This document shows positions 8,866-19,388 of a stretch of DNA of 49,607 bases, one piece after another (position 1 is the first letter of the stretch; each line of letters starts with the position of its first letter). The notes under the pieces are model-generated. The model was not told where the DNA came from. It worked only from the letters and a program-made list of their open reading frames with translations, and searched no databases. The position numbers and the translations under genes were made by a program. This DNA is from Porticoccaceae bacterium (lineage in GTDB: Bacteria; Pseudomonadota; Gammaproteobacteria; Pseudomonadales; Porticoccaceae): assembly GCA_029242085.1 (NCBI GenBank), contig JAQWUP010000079.1:1-49607 (forward strand), in the 5' to 3' direction.

Positions 8866-9823
8866 TGCCCTTCTCCTGTAAATTTTTAGCCACCAAATCG
8901 AAGAAAAGCTCTTCCAGACGATTGGTCTTATTACGCATACTCACCACATGCAGTCCCTGATTGGTCAGGGCCGCAAATAACTCATTGATCGACTGAGATT
9001 TTTCGACTTCCACTTCCAATGTGTTGGTATCTATTTGCTTTAAAGGATAGCCCTCAACCTGCGGGCAGCCAATGATTTGCTCACGGGTATCCAAAATAAA
9101 CGTCTCTTTATTGAGCTGTGAAATCAACTCGCGAATACTAGTATTTTGCACGATCTGACCATGGTCAATAATCGCCACATTGCGGCACAGGCTCTCGGCC
9201 TCTTCCAAGTAGTGGGTGGTTAAAATAATGGTTGTGCCCTGCTTGTTTATCTCCTGCAAGAATTCCCACATTGAGCGACGCAACTCGATATCAACACCAG
9301 CAGTCGGCTCATCGAGAACCAGCAACTTGGGATCATGCATCAGCGCCCGAGCAATCATAAGGCGGCGTTTCATGCCTCCAGAAAGAGTCCGCGATGGCAC
9401 ATGCGCCTTGTCCCACAGCCCCAGCTGCACCAGAAATCTTTGCGCCCGCTCGGCAGCTATATTGGCGGGAATACCAAAATATCCGGCCTGATTGATCAAA
9501 ATATCGACAGGCTTTTCAAATTGGTTGAAATTGAATTCCTGGGGTACCACGCCAACATATTGTTTGGCGCCGGAAAAATCTGCATCTATATCATGGCCAA
9601 AAATAGTCACCGAGCCCTCGGTCTTGCGTACCAGCGAGCAGATAATACCTATGGTGGTGGATTTTCCCGCCCCATTGGGGCCCAAAAGAGCAAAGAAGTC
9701 ACCCTCCTGCACATTCAGGTCAATACCTTTAAGGGCGACGAAACCGTCCTCATAAACCTTGGAAAGCTGGCTGATTTGCAGCGCTGACTCTGTACTTTTA
9801 TTCAATTGATAATATCCATTCAT
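8858..9823 (-). CDS. ABC exporter ATP-binding protein (YadG-like)
   Basis: The 321-residue ATPase has Walker A GPNGAGKST at residues 48-56, signature LSGGMKRR near 150, Walker B LLVLDEPTAGVD and the switch His in TTHYLEEAE. A C-terminal extension of about 90 residues is typical of ABC-2 exporter ATPases. The start is set at the ATG at 9823; reading on to the TTG at 9865 adds 14 residues that do not look like the family. It energises the permease encoded next. Substrate unknown. Confidence 0.9.
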   Translation of the reverse strand: MNGYYQLNKSTESALQISQLSKVYEDGFVALKGIDLNVQEGDFFALLGPNGAGKSTTIGIICSLVRKTEGSVTIFGHDIDADFSGAKQYVGVVPQEFNFNQFEKPVDILINQAGYFGIPANIAAERAQRFLVQLGLWDKAHVPSRTLSGGMKRRLMIARALMHDPKLLVLDEPTAGVDIELRRSMWEFLQEINKQGTTIILTTHYLEEAESLCRNVAIIDHGQIVQNTSIRELISQLNKETFILDTREQIIGCPQVEGYPLKQIDTNTLEVEVEKSQSINELFAALTNQGLHVVSMRNKTNRLEELFFDLVAKNLQEKGNG

Positions 9824-9955
9824 GGTTATCCGTGCCGAGCGCGTTATTGTATATCCCAGCAACAAATAAGTCCGTTTTAAAGCGCTTTTTTAACTAGTCC
9901 CTATGCGCAGTTGCGGGCATAATAACGCCGTCTTCTGACCAAACAATGAGAATGC

Positions 9956-10492
9956 ATGCCACGTAAAACTATCCATCGCTTCCTCCCGGATATAGGCCGC
10001 CTGATACAACGTCCATCGCTGCGCTGGATAAGCCGCATCTCTCACGATCCCAACCTGCTGCATCTCAACCGTCACTCTGTATCGCTAGCTGTGTTTATCG
10101 GGATTCTGTGCGCCTTTATCCCCCTGCCCGGTCAAACCATTATTGCAGCCTTTATGTGTTTTTGGCTCGGTGCAAACCTGCCCATAGGCGTGGTGGTCAT
10201 CTGGATCAGCAATCCAATCACTATTCCACCGATGTTCTATCTTACTCACCAGTTGGGTAGCTTCTTACTGGGCAGTGAGCCAGTAAATTTTACCGTGGCA
10301 CTAAACTGGGAATGGTTTTCAAATGTTGGCTCAGCGATACTGCTGCCACTAGTTACGGGCAGCCTGCTATGTGGGATTATACTGGCGTCGATTGGCTACT
10401 TTTTTATTCTTAATCTGTGGCGCTGGAAAGTTATCAAGAACTGGGAGCGACGCAAAGATTTGCGCCTCGAACAGCAGAGCCGCAAAAGTTAG
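9956..10492 (+). CDS. DUF2062 domain membrane protein
   Basis: The 178-residue protein carries the DUF2062 pattern: a basic N-terminus, then hydrophobic stretches with AVFIGILCAFIPLPGQT near residues 44-60 and a central ISNPITIPPMFY near 85. Two or three membrane spans are likely, with a very basic C-terminal tail on the cytosolic side. Its role is unknown. It is divergent from the ABC exporter, and its last four bases overlap the end of the convergent lolE. Confidence 0.85.
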   Translation: MPRKTIHRFLPDIGRLIQRPSLRWISRISHDPNLLHLNRHSVSLAVFIGILCAFIPLPGQTIIAAFMCFWLGANLPIGVVVIWISNPITIPPMFYLTHQLGSFLLGSEPVNFTVALNWEWFSNVGSAILLPLVTGSLLCGIILASIGYFFILNLWRWKVIKNWERRKDLRLEQQSRKS

Positions 10493-11706
10493 GAGCGCAG
10501 CTCTTCGGCTGGCGGTATGCGGCTAGCGCGCACTGCAGGATAAATCGTCGCCAAAATATTCAACAGTATCGCTATTGAGGCAATAGTGGCCAGGTCCGAC
10601 CAACGCATATCCACGGGAATATAATCAATGGGATACACTGCGGTATTGAGAAAAGTTGTTCCCAGCACAGCTTCCATCCAGCCCACTAGATCTGCCACCC
10701 AGTAACAACCCAGCACGCCAAAGAGCAAGCCGATGGAGATTCCAAACAGCCCTATCATGGTGCCCTGAACAAGAAAAAGCTGAACAATATTTGCCCGCGA
10801 AAGCCCCAGTGTTTGCAATATGGCAATATCTCTTCGCTTGTCTACCACTGACATCATCAGCATCGAAATCACATTGAATGCGGCGATAGCGACAATTAAA
10901 AAAATCAGCAACCCAACCATATTGCGGGACAGCTGAATAGCCTGATAGAGGTTACCGTGGGTCTGAAACCAGTCGCGAAAGCCATAGCCAAAGGGCAACT
11001 CATCCAGCAGCGCGTAGCCGATACGCCGCGCATCAAACTCATCTGCCACCTGTAATCTAAAGCCCTGCACGAGGTCGGGGATATCGGCAATCTCGGCCAC
11101 CTGCTCGAGAGATGCCAACCCCAGCACCTGATCAAGTTCAGTATGGGTGGCAAAAATACCTGTGACCTGAAATGAATAGGCCGCGGTTTTACCCCCGCGG
11201 ACAGGCGGGATAATCACACTGACCAGCTGGTTGACCCTGACACCTAAGTCCTCAGCAATAGATTCAGACAGCAGCAGCTGATTCGCCAGCGGCACGGTTA
11301 GGCCATGCTGTGCAAGTGTGGAGGCCAAACCCCCTGGCAATGCATCCGCGGACAGCCCCAGCAATTGCAGTGGCCGAGTCTGTTGGCGGCTGTGAACAAG
11401 ACCATCCACCTGATTGTAAGGCGTTACCTCGATAACCATTGGCAGCTCGGCAATTGACTGCTGCTGCCGTCGCCAGTCAGCGACACCAGTACTGTGAATA
11501 AGCTGCACATGGGGCACTACAGAGAGAATACGCTCGCGCAGTTCGCGGTCAAAACCATTCATCACCGACAGCACCACCACTAGCAGGGCAACGCCCAGCA
11601 CCAGCCCGGTAATGGCCAACATCGAGATAAATGAAACCAATAAATTAGAGCGGCCGCCGGACCTAAAATAGCGCAGTCCAATAAATAGCGGGACCGGTTT
11701 AAGCAT
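10489..11706 (-). CDS. lolE: Lipoprotein-releasing ABC permease LolE
   Basis: Inner-membrane subunit of LolCDE, which extracts outer-membrane lipoproteins and hands them to LolA. The 405-residue protein starts MLKPVPLFIGLRYF, with one span near residues 20-45 (VLSVMNGFDRELRERIL follows), a large periplasmic domain, and three C-terminal spans from about 260. The ATG at 11706 lies inside the last codons of lolD; a longer reading adds 39 residues that are out-of-frame lolD sequence. The names lolC and lolE follow gene order; the two permeases are paralogues. Confidence 0.92.
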   Translation of the reverse strand: MLKPVPLFIGLRYFRSGGRSNLLVSFISMLAITGLVLGVALLVVVLSVMNGFDRELRERILSVVPHVQLIHSTGVADWRRQQQSIAELPMVIEVTPYNQVDGLVHSRQQTRPLQLLGLSADALPGGLASTLAQHGLTVPLANQLLLSESIAEDLGVRVNQLVSVIIPPVRGGKTAAYSFQVTGIFATHTELDQVLGLASLEQVAEIADIPDLVQGFRLQVADEFDARRIGYALLDELPFGYGFRDWFQTHGNLYQAIQLSRNMVGLLIFLIVAIAAFNVISMLMMSVVDKRRDIAILQTLGLSRANIVQLFLVQGTMIGLFGISIGLLFGVLGCYWVADLVGWMEAVLGTTFLNTAVYPIDYIPVDMRWSDLATIASIAILLNILATIYPAVRASRIPPAEELRS

Positions 11707-12391
11707 GGGTGGTATCCGCGAGTGTTCCATTTTCCAGCTTGACTGTTCTATCCATGCGCGCGGCAATTGTGGGGTCATGGGTGACCACCACAAAGCAGAT
11801 ACCCAGTGATGTATTGAGCTCATCGAGCAGATCTAAAATCGACGCCGCAGTATAGGGGTCAAGGTTGCCGGTGGGCTCATCCATTAATACCAATGAGGGC
11901 TCTGTTACCAGTGCGCGAGCAATAGCCACACGTTGACGCTCACCGCCAGACAGCTCGGCAGGCTGATGGTGGAGTCGCTCACCAAGACCAACGCGGGTAA
12001 GCAGCGCGCCCGCCCTATCTTCTGCTGAGGCCACAGATGCGCCACCAATCAGACAGGGCAATGCCACATTTTCGAGGGCTGAAAACTCAGCCAACAGATG
12101 ATGAAACTGATACACAAAGCCGACATGCTGATTGCGCCAGGCCGCTCTTGCCGAGGTATCCTGGCTACTCCAATCGCGACCACAGACTTCTACAGACCCG
12201 GAGTTGGGATCATCCAAACCACCGAGCACATTCAATAAGGTGGTCTTACCGGATCCCGAGACACCCACAATAGCCAGCTTCTCACCCGGATTAATCTGCA
12301 GACTAATACCGTCGAGCACCGACAGCTGAGTATCTGCCTGCTGATAAATACGACTGAGGCCGCTAGCGAGCAATACAGGGTTAATGGTCAT
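11699..12391 (-). CDS. lolD: Lipoprotein-releasing ABC ATPase LolD
   Basis: ATPase subunit of LolCDE on the cytosolic face. The 230-residue protein has Walker A GVSGSGKTT at 43-51, signature LSGGERQR near 146, Walker B LVLMDEPTGNLD and the switch His in VVTHD. The ATG at 12391 overlaps the end of lolC by 11 bases, and its own end overlaps lolE by 8, so all three are probably translated in coupled fashion. Confidence 0.96.
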   Translation of the reverse strand: MTINPVLLASGLSRIYQQADTQLSVLDGISLQINPGEKLAIVGVSGSGKTTLLNVLGGLDDPNSGSVEVCGRDWSSQDTSARAAWRNQHVGFVYQFHHLLAEFSALENVALPCLIGGASVASAEDRAGALLTRVGLGERLHHQPAELSGGERQRVAIARALVTEPSLVLMDEPTGNLDPYTAASILDLLDELNTSLGICFVVVTHDPTIAARMDRTVKLENGTLADTTHA

Positions 12392-13628
12392 AGCGCAGAG
12401 CCTCCGCGGGCAGAACTTGGCCGGCACGCCATGCCGGGTAGAGTGTTGCTAAAAAACTGATCATAAAGGCGCTGCCAACTACCAGGGCAACGTCGGCTAA
12501 TAGGATTCGTGATGGCAGCGCACTAATTAAATAGACGCTGGGGTCAAATAGATATATGCCCGCCACGCGCTCAATCAAGCCGACAACGTCGCCAATAAAA
12601 TAGGCCAACAGGCAACCCAGTGCAGTACCAATGGCAATACCCATGGTACCTACTGCCATACCCTGCACCACAAAAATACGCATCACCAAACTGGAGGTGG
12701 CACCCATGGTGCGCACCACGGCAATATCTCTGCGCTTATCCGCGACCATCAGGACCAGACTGGCAACAATATTAAAGGCCGCGACAGCTATAATCACCGA
12801 TAGCAGTAGACTAACAACCACTTTCTCCATGCGCATTGCCTGAAATAATGTCCCCATAGAGCCGGTCCAGGAGCGCCACACAAGGCCGGGCAATACTGTC
12901 TCGCCGACATCCGCAACCCAATGATCTGCAGCATAGGCATTATGTAACTGTATCTGCAGGCCCTGAAAGTTATTACCCAAACGTAATAAATTGCGCACAT
13001 CTTGCTGATGCACAAAGGCCACGGAGGAATCCACCTGCGCACCCACCTCAAAAATCCCTGTCACCCGCAAGGCTTTAACGCGTGGGAAGATACCTACTGG
13101 CGTCACGGTTACCTCAGGCATTGTGATCTGCACCCGGTCGCCGACAAAAACATTTAATCGGCGCGCCACCTGACTGCCCAGCACTACGCCAAACGTCCCC
13201 GGCTGCAACTGCTCGAGGAAGCCGCTGATCATATGCTCTCTGAGAGGGCCAAGCGTTTCCCACTGAGGGTCGACACCCTGCAGCATCACGCCAGATTGTT
13301 CGGCCTCATGGGACAGCATGGCAAAACTCTGCACCATGGGTACCACTGCGCGAACATTGCTATCAGCCATTATTTGCGGTCTCAGTGTAGCAATTTCATC
13401 GCCATCAAAGCCCTGCGCACGAGCCACAGTGATGTGAGGTACCACGCGCAATAGGCGGTTTTTGATCTCGCGATCAAAGCCGTTCATTACCGACAGCACC
13501 AGGATTAAAGCCATAACGCCCAACGCCATAGCGCAGAGTGAGAATCCAGAGATAAAAGACACAAAGCCTTCCCTGCGTTTGCTGCGGGTGTAGCGTAAGC
13601 CGATAAATACTGGGAGGTTTTGTAACAT
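12381..13628 (-). CDS. lolC: Lipoprotein-releasing ABC permease LolC
   Basis: First permease of the lipoprotein exporter. The 415-residue protein starts MLQNLPVFIGLRYTRSKRR, with a first span near 25-50 ending at VMNGFDREI, a periplasmic domain, and three spans from about 270 to the end. It shares its layout with the product of lolE. The ATG at 13628 is the family start; a TTG- or GTG-type start 33 bases upstream is not needed. It opens a three-gene operon without gaps. Confidence 0.93.
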   Translation of the reverse strand: MLQNLPVFIGLRYTRSKRREGFVSFISGFSLCAMALGVMALILVLSVMNGFDREIKNRLLRVVPHITVARAQGFDGDEIATLRPQIMADSNVRAVVPMVQSFAMLSHEAEQSGVMLQGVDPQWETLGPLREHMISGFLEQLQPGTFGVVLGSQVARRLNVFVGDRVQITMPEVTVTPVGIFPRVKALRVTGIFEVGAQVDSSVAFVHQQDVRNLLRLGNNFQGLQIQLHNAYAADHWVADVGETVLPGLVWRSWTGSMGTLFQAMRMEKVVVSLLLSVIIAVAAFNIVASLVLMVADKRRDIAVVRTMGATSSLVMRIFVVQGMAVGTMGIAIGTALGCLLAYFIGDVVGLIERVAGIYLFDPSVYLISALPSRILLADVALVVGSAFMISFLATLYPAWRAGQVLPAEALRYDH

Positions 13629-13824
13629 GGGCAGATTAAACCCGAAAGCCCCGCCACACACAACATCAGCTGATTTTAGGTGACTAAATTAAATACGCCT
13701 AAATACCAATATCTCCTCGACGATGGCTTACTCAGAGTTTATAGGTTGATAACCAGTCTCTGTTTTGTGCGGAACTATCTCCTACAATTAGCCTATTGGA
13801 CCTTAACCAAACAGGATTTTGGCA

Positions 13825-14121
13825 ATGAAAAAGATGATATTAGGGATAATTTTGCTGAGCTTTAGCCTGGCTCTGGCGGCTGAACACATCAGTCTGCCAA
13901 TTGGTCAGCAGACGCGTTCTTACGAATTGAGCTTACCGGACCGCAGCATGACTAAAAAAGCCGTTGAGGAGGCCTTTGGCGACCCCAGTAAAATTAAAGA
14001 CCCAGTGGGCGAGCCGCCAATCACGGCTTGGGAATACAAGGACTTTGTGGTCTATTTTGAGCAGAATTGGGTGCTTCACGCCGTGGTTCGGCACCCGAAC
14101 AACAATTCAACCTCAGAATAG
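13825..14121 (+). CDS. Small secreted protein, possibly BamE-like fold
   Basis: The 98-residue protein has a signal peptide (KK, then a hydrophobic stretch to about residue 18, ALA-AE). The rest contains MTKKAVEEAFGDPSKI and TAWEYKDFVVYFEQNWVLHAVV, a layout recalling BamE/OmlA-fold proteins where a helix ending in GxP is followed by beta strands. That is a pattern impression only. AGGA eight bases before the ATG supports the start; the TTG two codons earlier is less likely. It converges on sthA with two bases between stops. Likely periplasmic, function unknown. Confidence 0.75.
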   Translation: MKKMILGIILLSFSLALAAEHISLPIGQQTRSYELSLPDRSMTKKAVEEAFGDPSKIKDPVGEPPITAWEYKDFVVYFEQNWVLHAVVRHPNNNSTSE

Positions 14122-14123
14122 GC

Positions 14124-15551
14124 CTACGCCTGCTTGCCCTCAAAGGAGCGGCGGTCGCGACTGACACGGTTTAATCCATTCATCGACGCAATACGGTAGG
14201 CTTCGGCCATAGTCGGGTAGTTAAAGGTGGTGCGCAGGAAGTACTTAATACTGTTGGCCTCACCCTCCTGGCTCATAATGGCTTGACCAATATGAATAAT
14301 CTCCGCCGCCTCGGCACCAAAACAATGAATTCCCAATATCTCTAACGTGTCCTGATGAAATAGAATTTTCAGCATGCCGACTTCTTCGCCGGAGATATGC
14401 GCTCTGGCTGTATCTTTAAAGTAAGCGCGGCCAATTTCATAGGGCACTTTTTGTTCTGTCAGCTCTGATTCATTCTTGCCGACAAAGCTAATCTCAGGGA
14501 TAGTCCAGATACCAGTGGCCACATCTTCAACTCGGTACTGATCTTCCATACCGCACATATGTGAGGCTGCAAAGCGGCCCTGGTCATAGGCGGCACCAGC
14601 CAGCGATGGCCAGCCAATCACATCACCAGCAGCATAGATATGCGGCACGGCGGTTTGATAATCTTTATTGACGGTAAGCTGTCCTCGCTTATCCGCTTCA
14701 AGGCCGGTGTGTTCCAAGCCCAGATTTTTGGTATTACCGGAACGACCATTACACCAGAGCAGGGCCTCACCATGAATACGCTTGCCCGACTTAAGTTCAA
14801 GGGTTACGCCATTTTCATTACTGGTAACCCGCTCATATTCTTCATTGTGACGCACCATAACATTGAGATCACGCAGGTGATAACTCAGCGCATCGGAGAT
14901 CTCATCGTCGAGGAAGTTCATCAGCCACTCTCTGGTATTAACCAGGTCTACTCGAGTATCTAAACCAGAAAAGATTGAGGCATATTCGCAACCAATAACA
15001 CCGGCTCCGTAAATAATGATATTTCGCGGCGTGCTGTCGAGTTTTAAAATACTGTCGCTGTCAAAAATGGCCGGATCGTTAAAATCAATATCCGCGGGTC
15101 GGTAAGGGCTGGAGCCGGTGGCCAATAAAAAGTTTTTAGACGCGATATTGGTAACCTTGCCATCAGTGCTGGTCACTGCAATCTCATGAGTGCCAGTAAA
15201 TTTAGCGCGGCCAATATGCATCTGCACACGGTTGCGGGCATAGCCTTTGGTGCGACCCTGAACCTGCTTGGTAATAACATCGTCGGCCGCTTTCATGACC
15301 TCGGGGAAGGAGAACCAGCGCGGTTCACCCACAGCCCGAAACATAGGCATGGTGTTGTATTGCATCATGCGGCGAACTGACTGACGCAGTGCTTTGGATG
15401 GAATGGTGCCAAGATGGGTGCAGCTACCTCCGGCCATTGCGCGCTCATCGACAATGGCTACTCGCCAACCCTGCTTAACCGCGTTCATAGCCGCACCCTC
15501 ACCGGCGGGACCACTACCAATCACCACCAGATCATAGGACAGATCGCCCAT
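14124..15551 (-). CDS. sthA: Soluble pyridine nucleotide transhydrogenase
   Basis: FAD enzyme that moves hydride between NADPH and NAD+ in the cytosol. At 475 residues it has the FAD site [13 protein letters not shown] near 9-21 and a second nucleotide site [13 protein letters not shown] near 180. GTIPSKALR replaces the redox-active Cys pair of lipoamide dehydrogenase, which is what marks SthA. GGAGAG precedes the ATG. It ends the nqr-apbE-nqrM run, five bases after nqrM, so NADH supply and the Na+ pump are likely expressed together. Confidence 0.95.
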   Translation of the reverse strand: MGDLSYDLVVIGSGPAGEGAAMNAVKQGWRVAIVDERAMAGGSCTHLGTIPSKALRQSVRRMMQYNTMPMFRAVGEPRWFSFPEVMKAADDVITKQVQGRTKGYARNRVQMHIGRAKFTGTHEIAVTSTDGKVTNIASKNFLLATGSSPYRPADIDFNDPAIFDSDSILKLDSTPRNIIIYGAGVIGCEYASIFSGLDTRVDLVNTREWLMNFLDDEISDALSYHLRDLNVMVRHNEEYERVTSNENGVTLELKSGKRIHGEALLWCNGRSGNTKNLGLEHTGLEADKRGQLTVNKDYQTAVPHIYAAGDVIGWPSLAGAAYDQGRFAASHMCGMEDQYRVEDVATGIWTIPEISFVGKNESELTEQKVPYEIGRAYFKDTARAHISGEEVGMLKILFHQDTLEILGIHCFGAEAAEIIHIGQAIMSQEGEANSIKYFLRTTFNYPTMAEAYRIASMNGLNRVSRDRRSFEGKQA

Positions 15552-15556
15552 GCTTG

Positions 15557-15808
15557 TTACTCTCCTTTATTTTCTACCGTGCTTGTTTCAGCGGCATTGT
15601 AACCAAGCGATGTCTCACCGGAACCCGTCTGCTCATCACATTTATTTGGATCACCACCACAGATGTCGCAGTTATAATTTGCCTCTCCCAGCGCGGCGCC
15701 AACGCCGCCACAGGAACCGGCGATAGGTTTGCCACCCATAATCACGCCAACCGCCATTGCAGAAATCAGCAGGCCAAACATAACAATGGTAAGCAGTATC
15801 TCAGTCAT
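15557..15808 (-). CDS. nqrM: Na+-NQR maturation protein NqrM
   Basis: The 83-residue protein has one membrane span (about 4-25) and four cysteines, C33, C47, C50 and C57, in the NqrM/DUF539 pattern with KPIAGSCGG. NqrM is needed to assemble active Na+-NQR, probably by delivering iron for the site between NqrD and NqrE. It lies two bases after apbE and five before sthA in the same direction. Confidence 0.93.
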   Translation of the reverse strand: MTEILLTIVMFGLLISAMAVGVIMGGKPIAGSCGGVGAALGEANYNCDICGGDPNKCDEQTGSGETSLGYNAAETSTVENKGE

Positions 15809-15810
15809 CT

Positions 15811-16866
15811 TTATCTCTCTTCTGGGACGTTTAAAAAGGGCTCAAATGCGCGGCTGTGAATCGCTGTAAAACTATCGCCATCTTTGACCAACATATACAG
15901 GGGAATGGCTAACTCATTAGCCAGCACCATACCCTCCTCCTCGCCCAATACCATAAAGGCCGTGGCCCAGGCATCCGCATCGGCGCACTGTTCAGCCAAC
16001 ACTGTCACTGAGGCCAGGTTGTGGGTAATAGGCCGACCAGTACGTGGATCTATTGTGTGGGAATAGCGCACACCCTGCTGTTCAAAATAATTGCGATAGT
16101 CACCAGATGTGGCTACGGCCATATCCTGCACTGCAATAATACGCTCCACCTGAGGCATTAGGCCGGGTAACTCTATCGCCACTCGCCAGGGTATACCTTC
16201 GGGGTTGGAGCCGCTCAGGCGCATCTCACCACCCACCTCGACCAGATAGTCTGGCAGCGCCAGCATCTCTAGCAGATCGGCCACCAAGTCAACGGCGTAG
16301 CCTTTTGCTACCGCTGAAAGATCGACGCGGACTGGCTTGGTTTTCGATAACTCATTGTTGTTGAGCATCAGATACTGAAAGCCCAGCTCCGCTTTGGCAG
16401 CATCAATTTGCGCCTGCTCTGGCACCACGCTGGCCGTTTTAGGGCCGAAACCCCAGAGATCGACCAAGGGCCCCACTGTGGGGTCAAACGCACCGCCACT
16501 GCCCTGCCATACGGTCTTACTGACCGCCAGAACCTGAGCAAAGTCAACCGATATTCGCTGGCTGTTGCCAACTGCTAGATCGTTAAACTGGCTGAGCTCC
16601 GACTCTGCCTTGTAGGTGGACATAGACAGGTCAACAGTATCTAGCGCCGAGTCGATGCGCTCTGCTAAGTCTGCAGGCGCAGGCTGATCCGCTACCACAG
16701 TGATATGGTAGGTAGTACCCATTTTGGAGCCGGAGATCTTAATGATCTCGGGACCTGAGTCACAGCCCACCAGCAATAAAACAGCGCTGATAAAAACCAA
16801 AAACGAGGCTTTCTTAAGAAGCCCCGTTTCTCTGTTTCGGTGTAATGGTTTATCCGCCAAAGTCAT
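15811..16866 (-). CDS. apbE: FAD:protein FMN transferase, lipoprotein
   Basis: Attaches FMN through a phosphoester bond to threonines of NqrB and NqrC in the periplasm. The 351-residue protein has a lipoprotein signal with lipobox LLVGC (C35), then the ApbE domain with GTTYHITV near 50, [10 protein letters not shown] near 185 and a C-terminal [11 protein letters not shown] motif that binds metal. The ATG at 16866 lies within the 3' end of nqrF (17-base overlap) and gives a basic N-region; no good start exists closer to the hydrophobic core. A terminator-like hairpin sits in its signal-peptide codons. Neighbouring nqr genes supply its targets. Confidence 0.92.
   Translation of the reverse strand: MTLADKPLHRNRETGLLKKASFLVFISAVLLLVGCDSGPEIIKISGSKMGTTYHITVVADQPAPADLAERIDSALDTVDLSMSTYKAESELSQFNDLAVGNSQRISVDFAQVLAVSKTVWQGSGGAFDPTVGPLVDLWGFGPKTASVVPEQAQIDAAKAELGFQYLMLNNNELSKTKPVRVDLSAVAKGYAVDLVADLLEMLALPDYLVEVGGEMRLSGSNPEGIPWRVAIELPGLMPQVERIIAVQDMAVATSGDYRNYFEQQGVRYSHTIDPRTGRPITHNLASVTVLAEQCADADAWATAFMVLGEEEGMVLANELAIPLYMLVKDGDSFTAIHSRAFEPFLNVPEER
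16786..16829 (-). terminator. Terminator-like hairpin inside the apbE start
   Basis: On the minus strand AAACGGGGCTT (from 16829) pairs with AAGCCTCGTTT with one mismatch and a seven-base loop, and TTTTTGGTTTTT follows. It starts 21 bases past the nqrF stop and lies within codons of the apbE signal peptide. It has the form of an intrinsic terminator and may reduce transcription from nqrF into apbE-nqrM-sthA. Confidence 0.55.
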
Positions 16867-18073
16867 CGAGGAAAATATTCTCCTGCTCAACGCCCAGGTC
16901 GACCAGCAATTTAACCACGGCCGCATTCATCATTGGCGGCCCGCACATATAGAACTCACAGTCCTCTGGTGCTTCATGGTCCTTGAGATACTGATCGTAG
17001 AGAACGTTGTGGATAAAGCCGGTAAGCCCGTCCCAGTTGTCTTCTGGCTGGGGATCTGACAGGGCCAGATGCCAATCGAAGTTATCGTTCTCTGCGGCCA
17101 ACATGTCATATTCGTCATCGTAGAAGCACTCGCGCAGTGATCGAGCACCGTACCAAAAGCTAATTTTGCGGTCAGACTTGATACGCTTAAGTTGGTCAAA
17201 GATATGCGAGCGCATAGGCGCCATACCAGCACCACCGCCAATAAACACCATCTCTGCCTCTGTCTCCTTGGCAAAAAACTCACCAAAGGGACCATAGACA
17301 GGAATCTTATCCCCTGCCTTGAGGCTAAATACATAGGAAGACATCTGCCCGGGTACGATACCAGTAGACCCCGGAGGTGGCGTCGCGATTCGAATATTAA
17401 ACTTAACCACGCCTTTTTCGTCTGGATAGTTAGCCATGGAGTAGGCGCGGATAACGGTCTCATCCACAATTGACTCGTGCTTAAAGAAATCAAAGCGCTC
17501 CCAGTCACCGCGGTATTCTGTGTCGATATCGAAGTCAGAGTACTTAATATGATGAGGCGGACATTCCAGCTGCACATAGCCACCGGCGCGGAAATCAACA
17601 TCCTCACCCTCGGGTAGCTTCAATGTCAGCTCTTTAATAAAGGTGGCAACATTGGGATTGGATACAACTTCACATTCCCAGCGCCTAACCCCAAATACCT
17701 CTTCCGGTACTTCCACGTGCATATCCTGTTTCACCGGCGCCTGACAGGACAGTCTCCAGCCCTCATCCGCTTCGCGACGATTAAAATGCGCCTCTTCAGT
17801 GGGCAGCATAGAGCCACCCCCTTCAGTGATTACACATTTGCACTGAGCACAACTTCCGCCGCCGCCACAGGCTGAAGGTAAAAACAAACCCGCATTGGAA
17901 AGTGTCTGCAGGAGCTTGTCACCAGCGGGCACAGTGATAGTTTTTTCGCCGTTAATCACAATATTGACGTCACCAGAGGACACTAACTTGCTACGCGCAG
18001 CCAGAATAAAGGCGACCAGCGCCAGAATCACTGCGGTAAACATGCCTACCCCAAGAATAATTTCTGTATTCAT
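16850..18073 (-). CDS. nqrF: Na+-NQR subunit F (NADH dehydrogenase)
   Basis: Entry subunit of the Na+ pump. It oxidises NADH and passes electrons through FAD and a [2Fe-2S] cluster. The 407-residue protein has one N-terminal span (about 4-26) and a ferredoxin domain with C69, C75, C78 and C110. A ferredoxin-reductase module follows, with the FAD motif RAYSMANYP near 210 and the NAD site [11 protein letters not shown] near 275. It ends with [10 protein letters not shown] and FLDDFGG. GGAGAAG precedes the ATG. Confidence 0.97.
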   Translation of the reverse strand: MNTEIILGVGMFTAVILALVAFILAARSKLVSSGDVNIVINGEKTITVPAGDKLLQTLSNAGLFLPSACGGGGSCAQCKCVITEGGGSMLPTEEAHFNRREADEGWRLSCQAPVKQDMHVEVPEEVFGVRRWECEVVSNPNVATFIKELTLKLPEGEDVDFRAGGYVQLECPPHHIKYSDFDIDTEYRGDWERFDFFKHESIVDETVIRAYSMANYPDEKGVVKFNIRIATPPPGSTGIVPGQMSSYVFSLKAGDKIPVYGPFGEFFAKETEAEMVFIGGGAGMAPMRSHIFDQLKRIKSDRKISFWYGARSLRECFYDDEYDMLAAENDNFDWHLALSDPQPEDNWDGLTGFIHNVLYDQYLKDHEAPEDCEFYMCGPPMMNAAVVKLLVDLGVEQENIFLDDFGG

Positions 18074-18114
18074 ACTTTATTACTTCTCCGTAATCACAGG
18101 ATCGTTATTAGTTT

Positions 18115-18723
18115 CTATAGATCTATGCCACCAAAGGACATAAAGCCGAGAGAAATCAACCCGACGGTAATAAATACGATGCCCAGCCCCTGTAGGCCTT
18201 CTGGAACATCACTATATTTTAGTTTTTCACGAATTCCGGCCAATACTGCAATCGCCAGAGCCCATGAGGTGCCAGAACCAATGCCATAGACCACTGACTC
18301 AGCGAGGTTAAAGCCACGCTCTGACATCAGTAGAGAGCCACCGAGAATCGCACAGTTTACGGTGATCAATGGCAGAAACACGCCCAGCGCGTTGTAGAGC
18401 GCGGGCACATACTTATCCAGCACCATCTCTAGAATCTGCACTATCGCGGCAATAACGCCGATAAAGCACAGATAGATCAGAAAGCTCAGATCAACATCGG
18501 GCAGACCGGCCCAAGCCAGGGCACCGTCAGCCAGCAGATAGGTCAGCAGCAGATTATTGACCGGAACAGTAATTGTCTGCACCACAATAACGGCAATACC
18601 CAAACCAATAGCGGCGTCAATTTTCTTCGACAGTGCAATAAAGGTACACATACCAAGGAACATGCTAAGGGCGATATTATCAATAAAGATCGCGCGGACT
18701 AGGATACTCAGATAATGTTCCAT
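18115..18723 (-). CDS. nqrE: Na+-NQR subunit E
   Basis: Integral membrane subunit of the Na+ pump, 202 residues, six spans. With NqrD it makes the inverted-repeat core that holds an iron centre. The conserved text [17 protein letters not shown] near residue 10 includes a metal-ligand Cys, and [11 protein letters not shown] near 120 holds a second. Its ATG shares an A with the nqrD stop in TAATG. Confidence 0.96.
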   Translation of the reverse strand: MEHYLSILVRAIFIDNIALSMFLGMCTFIALSKKIDAAIGLGIAVIVVQTITVPVNNLLLTYLLADGALAWAGLPDVDLSFLIYLCFIGVIAAIVQILEMVLDKYVPALYNALGVFLPLITVNCAILGGSLLMSERGFNLAESVVYGIGSGTSWALAIAVLAGIREKLKYSDVPEGLQGLGIVFITVGLISLGFMSFGGIDL

Positions 18724-19385
18724 TAGACCACCTCACTCGCACGACTGTTCGCGGTAATCTTGAAGTCCGGTGTCTCCACCTGCTTCTTATCGCGAATACG
18801 GATAACCCAGATCAACAGGCCAATCAGGAAAAATGCGCTGGGCGGCATCAGCATCATGCCGTTAGCAACATACCAGCCACCATCAGTGGTGAGGGCAAAG
18901 ACTTCATAACCCCAGAGTTTGCCGGCACCAAATAGCTCGCGGAAAAAGCCCACCAGCATCAGTACCATGCTGTAGCCCAAACCATTGCCAATACCATCAT
19001 AAAAACTCGCCATCGGCGGGTTCTTCATCGCAAAGGCTTCAGCGCGGCCCATAACAATACAGTTGGTGATAATCAGTCCCACAAATACCGACAGCTGCTT
19101 ACTGATATCGTAAGCCACGGCCTTGAGCACCTGATCCACCACAATTACCAGCGAGGCAATAATGGTCATCTGCACAATTATGCGGATGCTGTTGGGGATA
19201 TGGTTGCGAATAATGGAGACAAAAAGGTTGGAAAAAGCCGTTACTGTTGTCAGTGCCAGGCACATAACAAAAGCCACTTTCAAACTAGAGGTGACCGCCA
19301 GCGCTGAACAGATACCGAGCATCTGCAAGGCGATGGGATTGTTTGCAACAATCGGCTCGACTAAGGTGTCTTTAACTTTTGACAT
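18723..19385 (-). CDS. nqrD: Na+-NQR subunit D
   Basis: Integral membrane subunit of the Na+ pump, 220 residues, homologous to NqrE. Text typical of the family is [17 protein letters not shown] near 16-32 and [16 protein letters not shown] near 105, each with a Cys that ligates the NqrD/E iron. It has a charged C-terminal tail (about 190-220). GGGAGG precedes the ATG, and three bases separate it from the nqrC stop. Confidence 0.96.
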   Translation of the reverse strand: MSKVKDTLVEPIVANNPIALQMLGICSALAVTSSLKVAFVMCLALTTVTAFSNLFVSIIRNHIPNSIRIIVQMTIIASLVIVVDQVLKAVAYDISKQLSVFVGLIITNCIVMGRAEAFAMKNPPMASFYDGIGNGLGYSMVLMLVGFFRELFGAGKLWGYEVFALTTDGGWYVANGMMLMPPSAFFLIGLLIWVIRIRDKKQVETPDFKITANSRASEVV

Positions 19386-19388
19386 AAT

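Noticed and set aside
11707-11823. N-terminal extension of lolE to 11823
   Set aside because: The extra 39 residues are lolD sequence in another frame; the family start is the ATG at 11706.
13680-13865. A 61-codon ORF before the small secreted protein gene
   Set aside because: It overlaps the better supported gene at 13825 in another frame, has no ribosome site and its composition is not protein-like.
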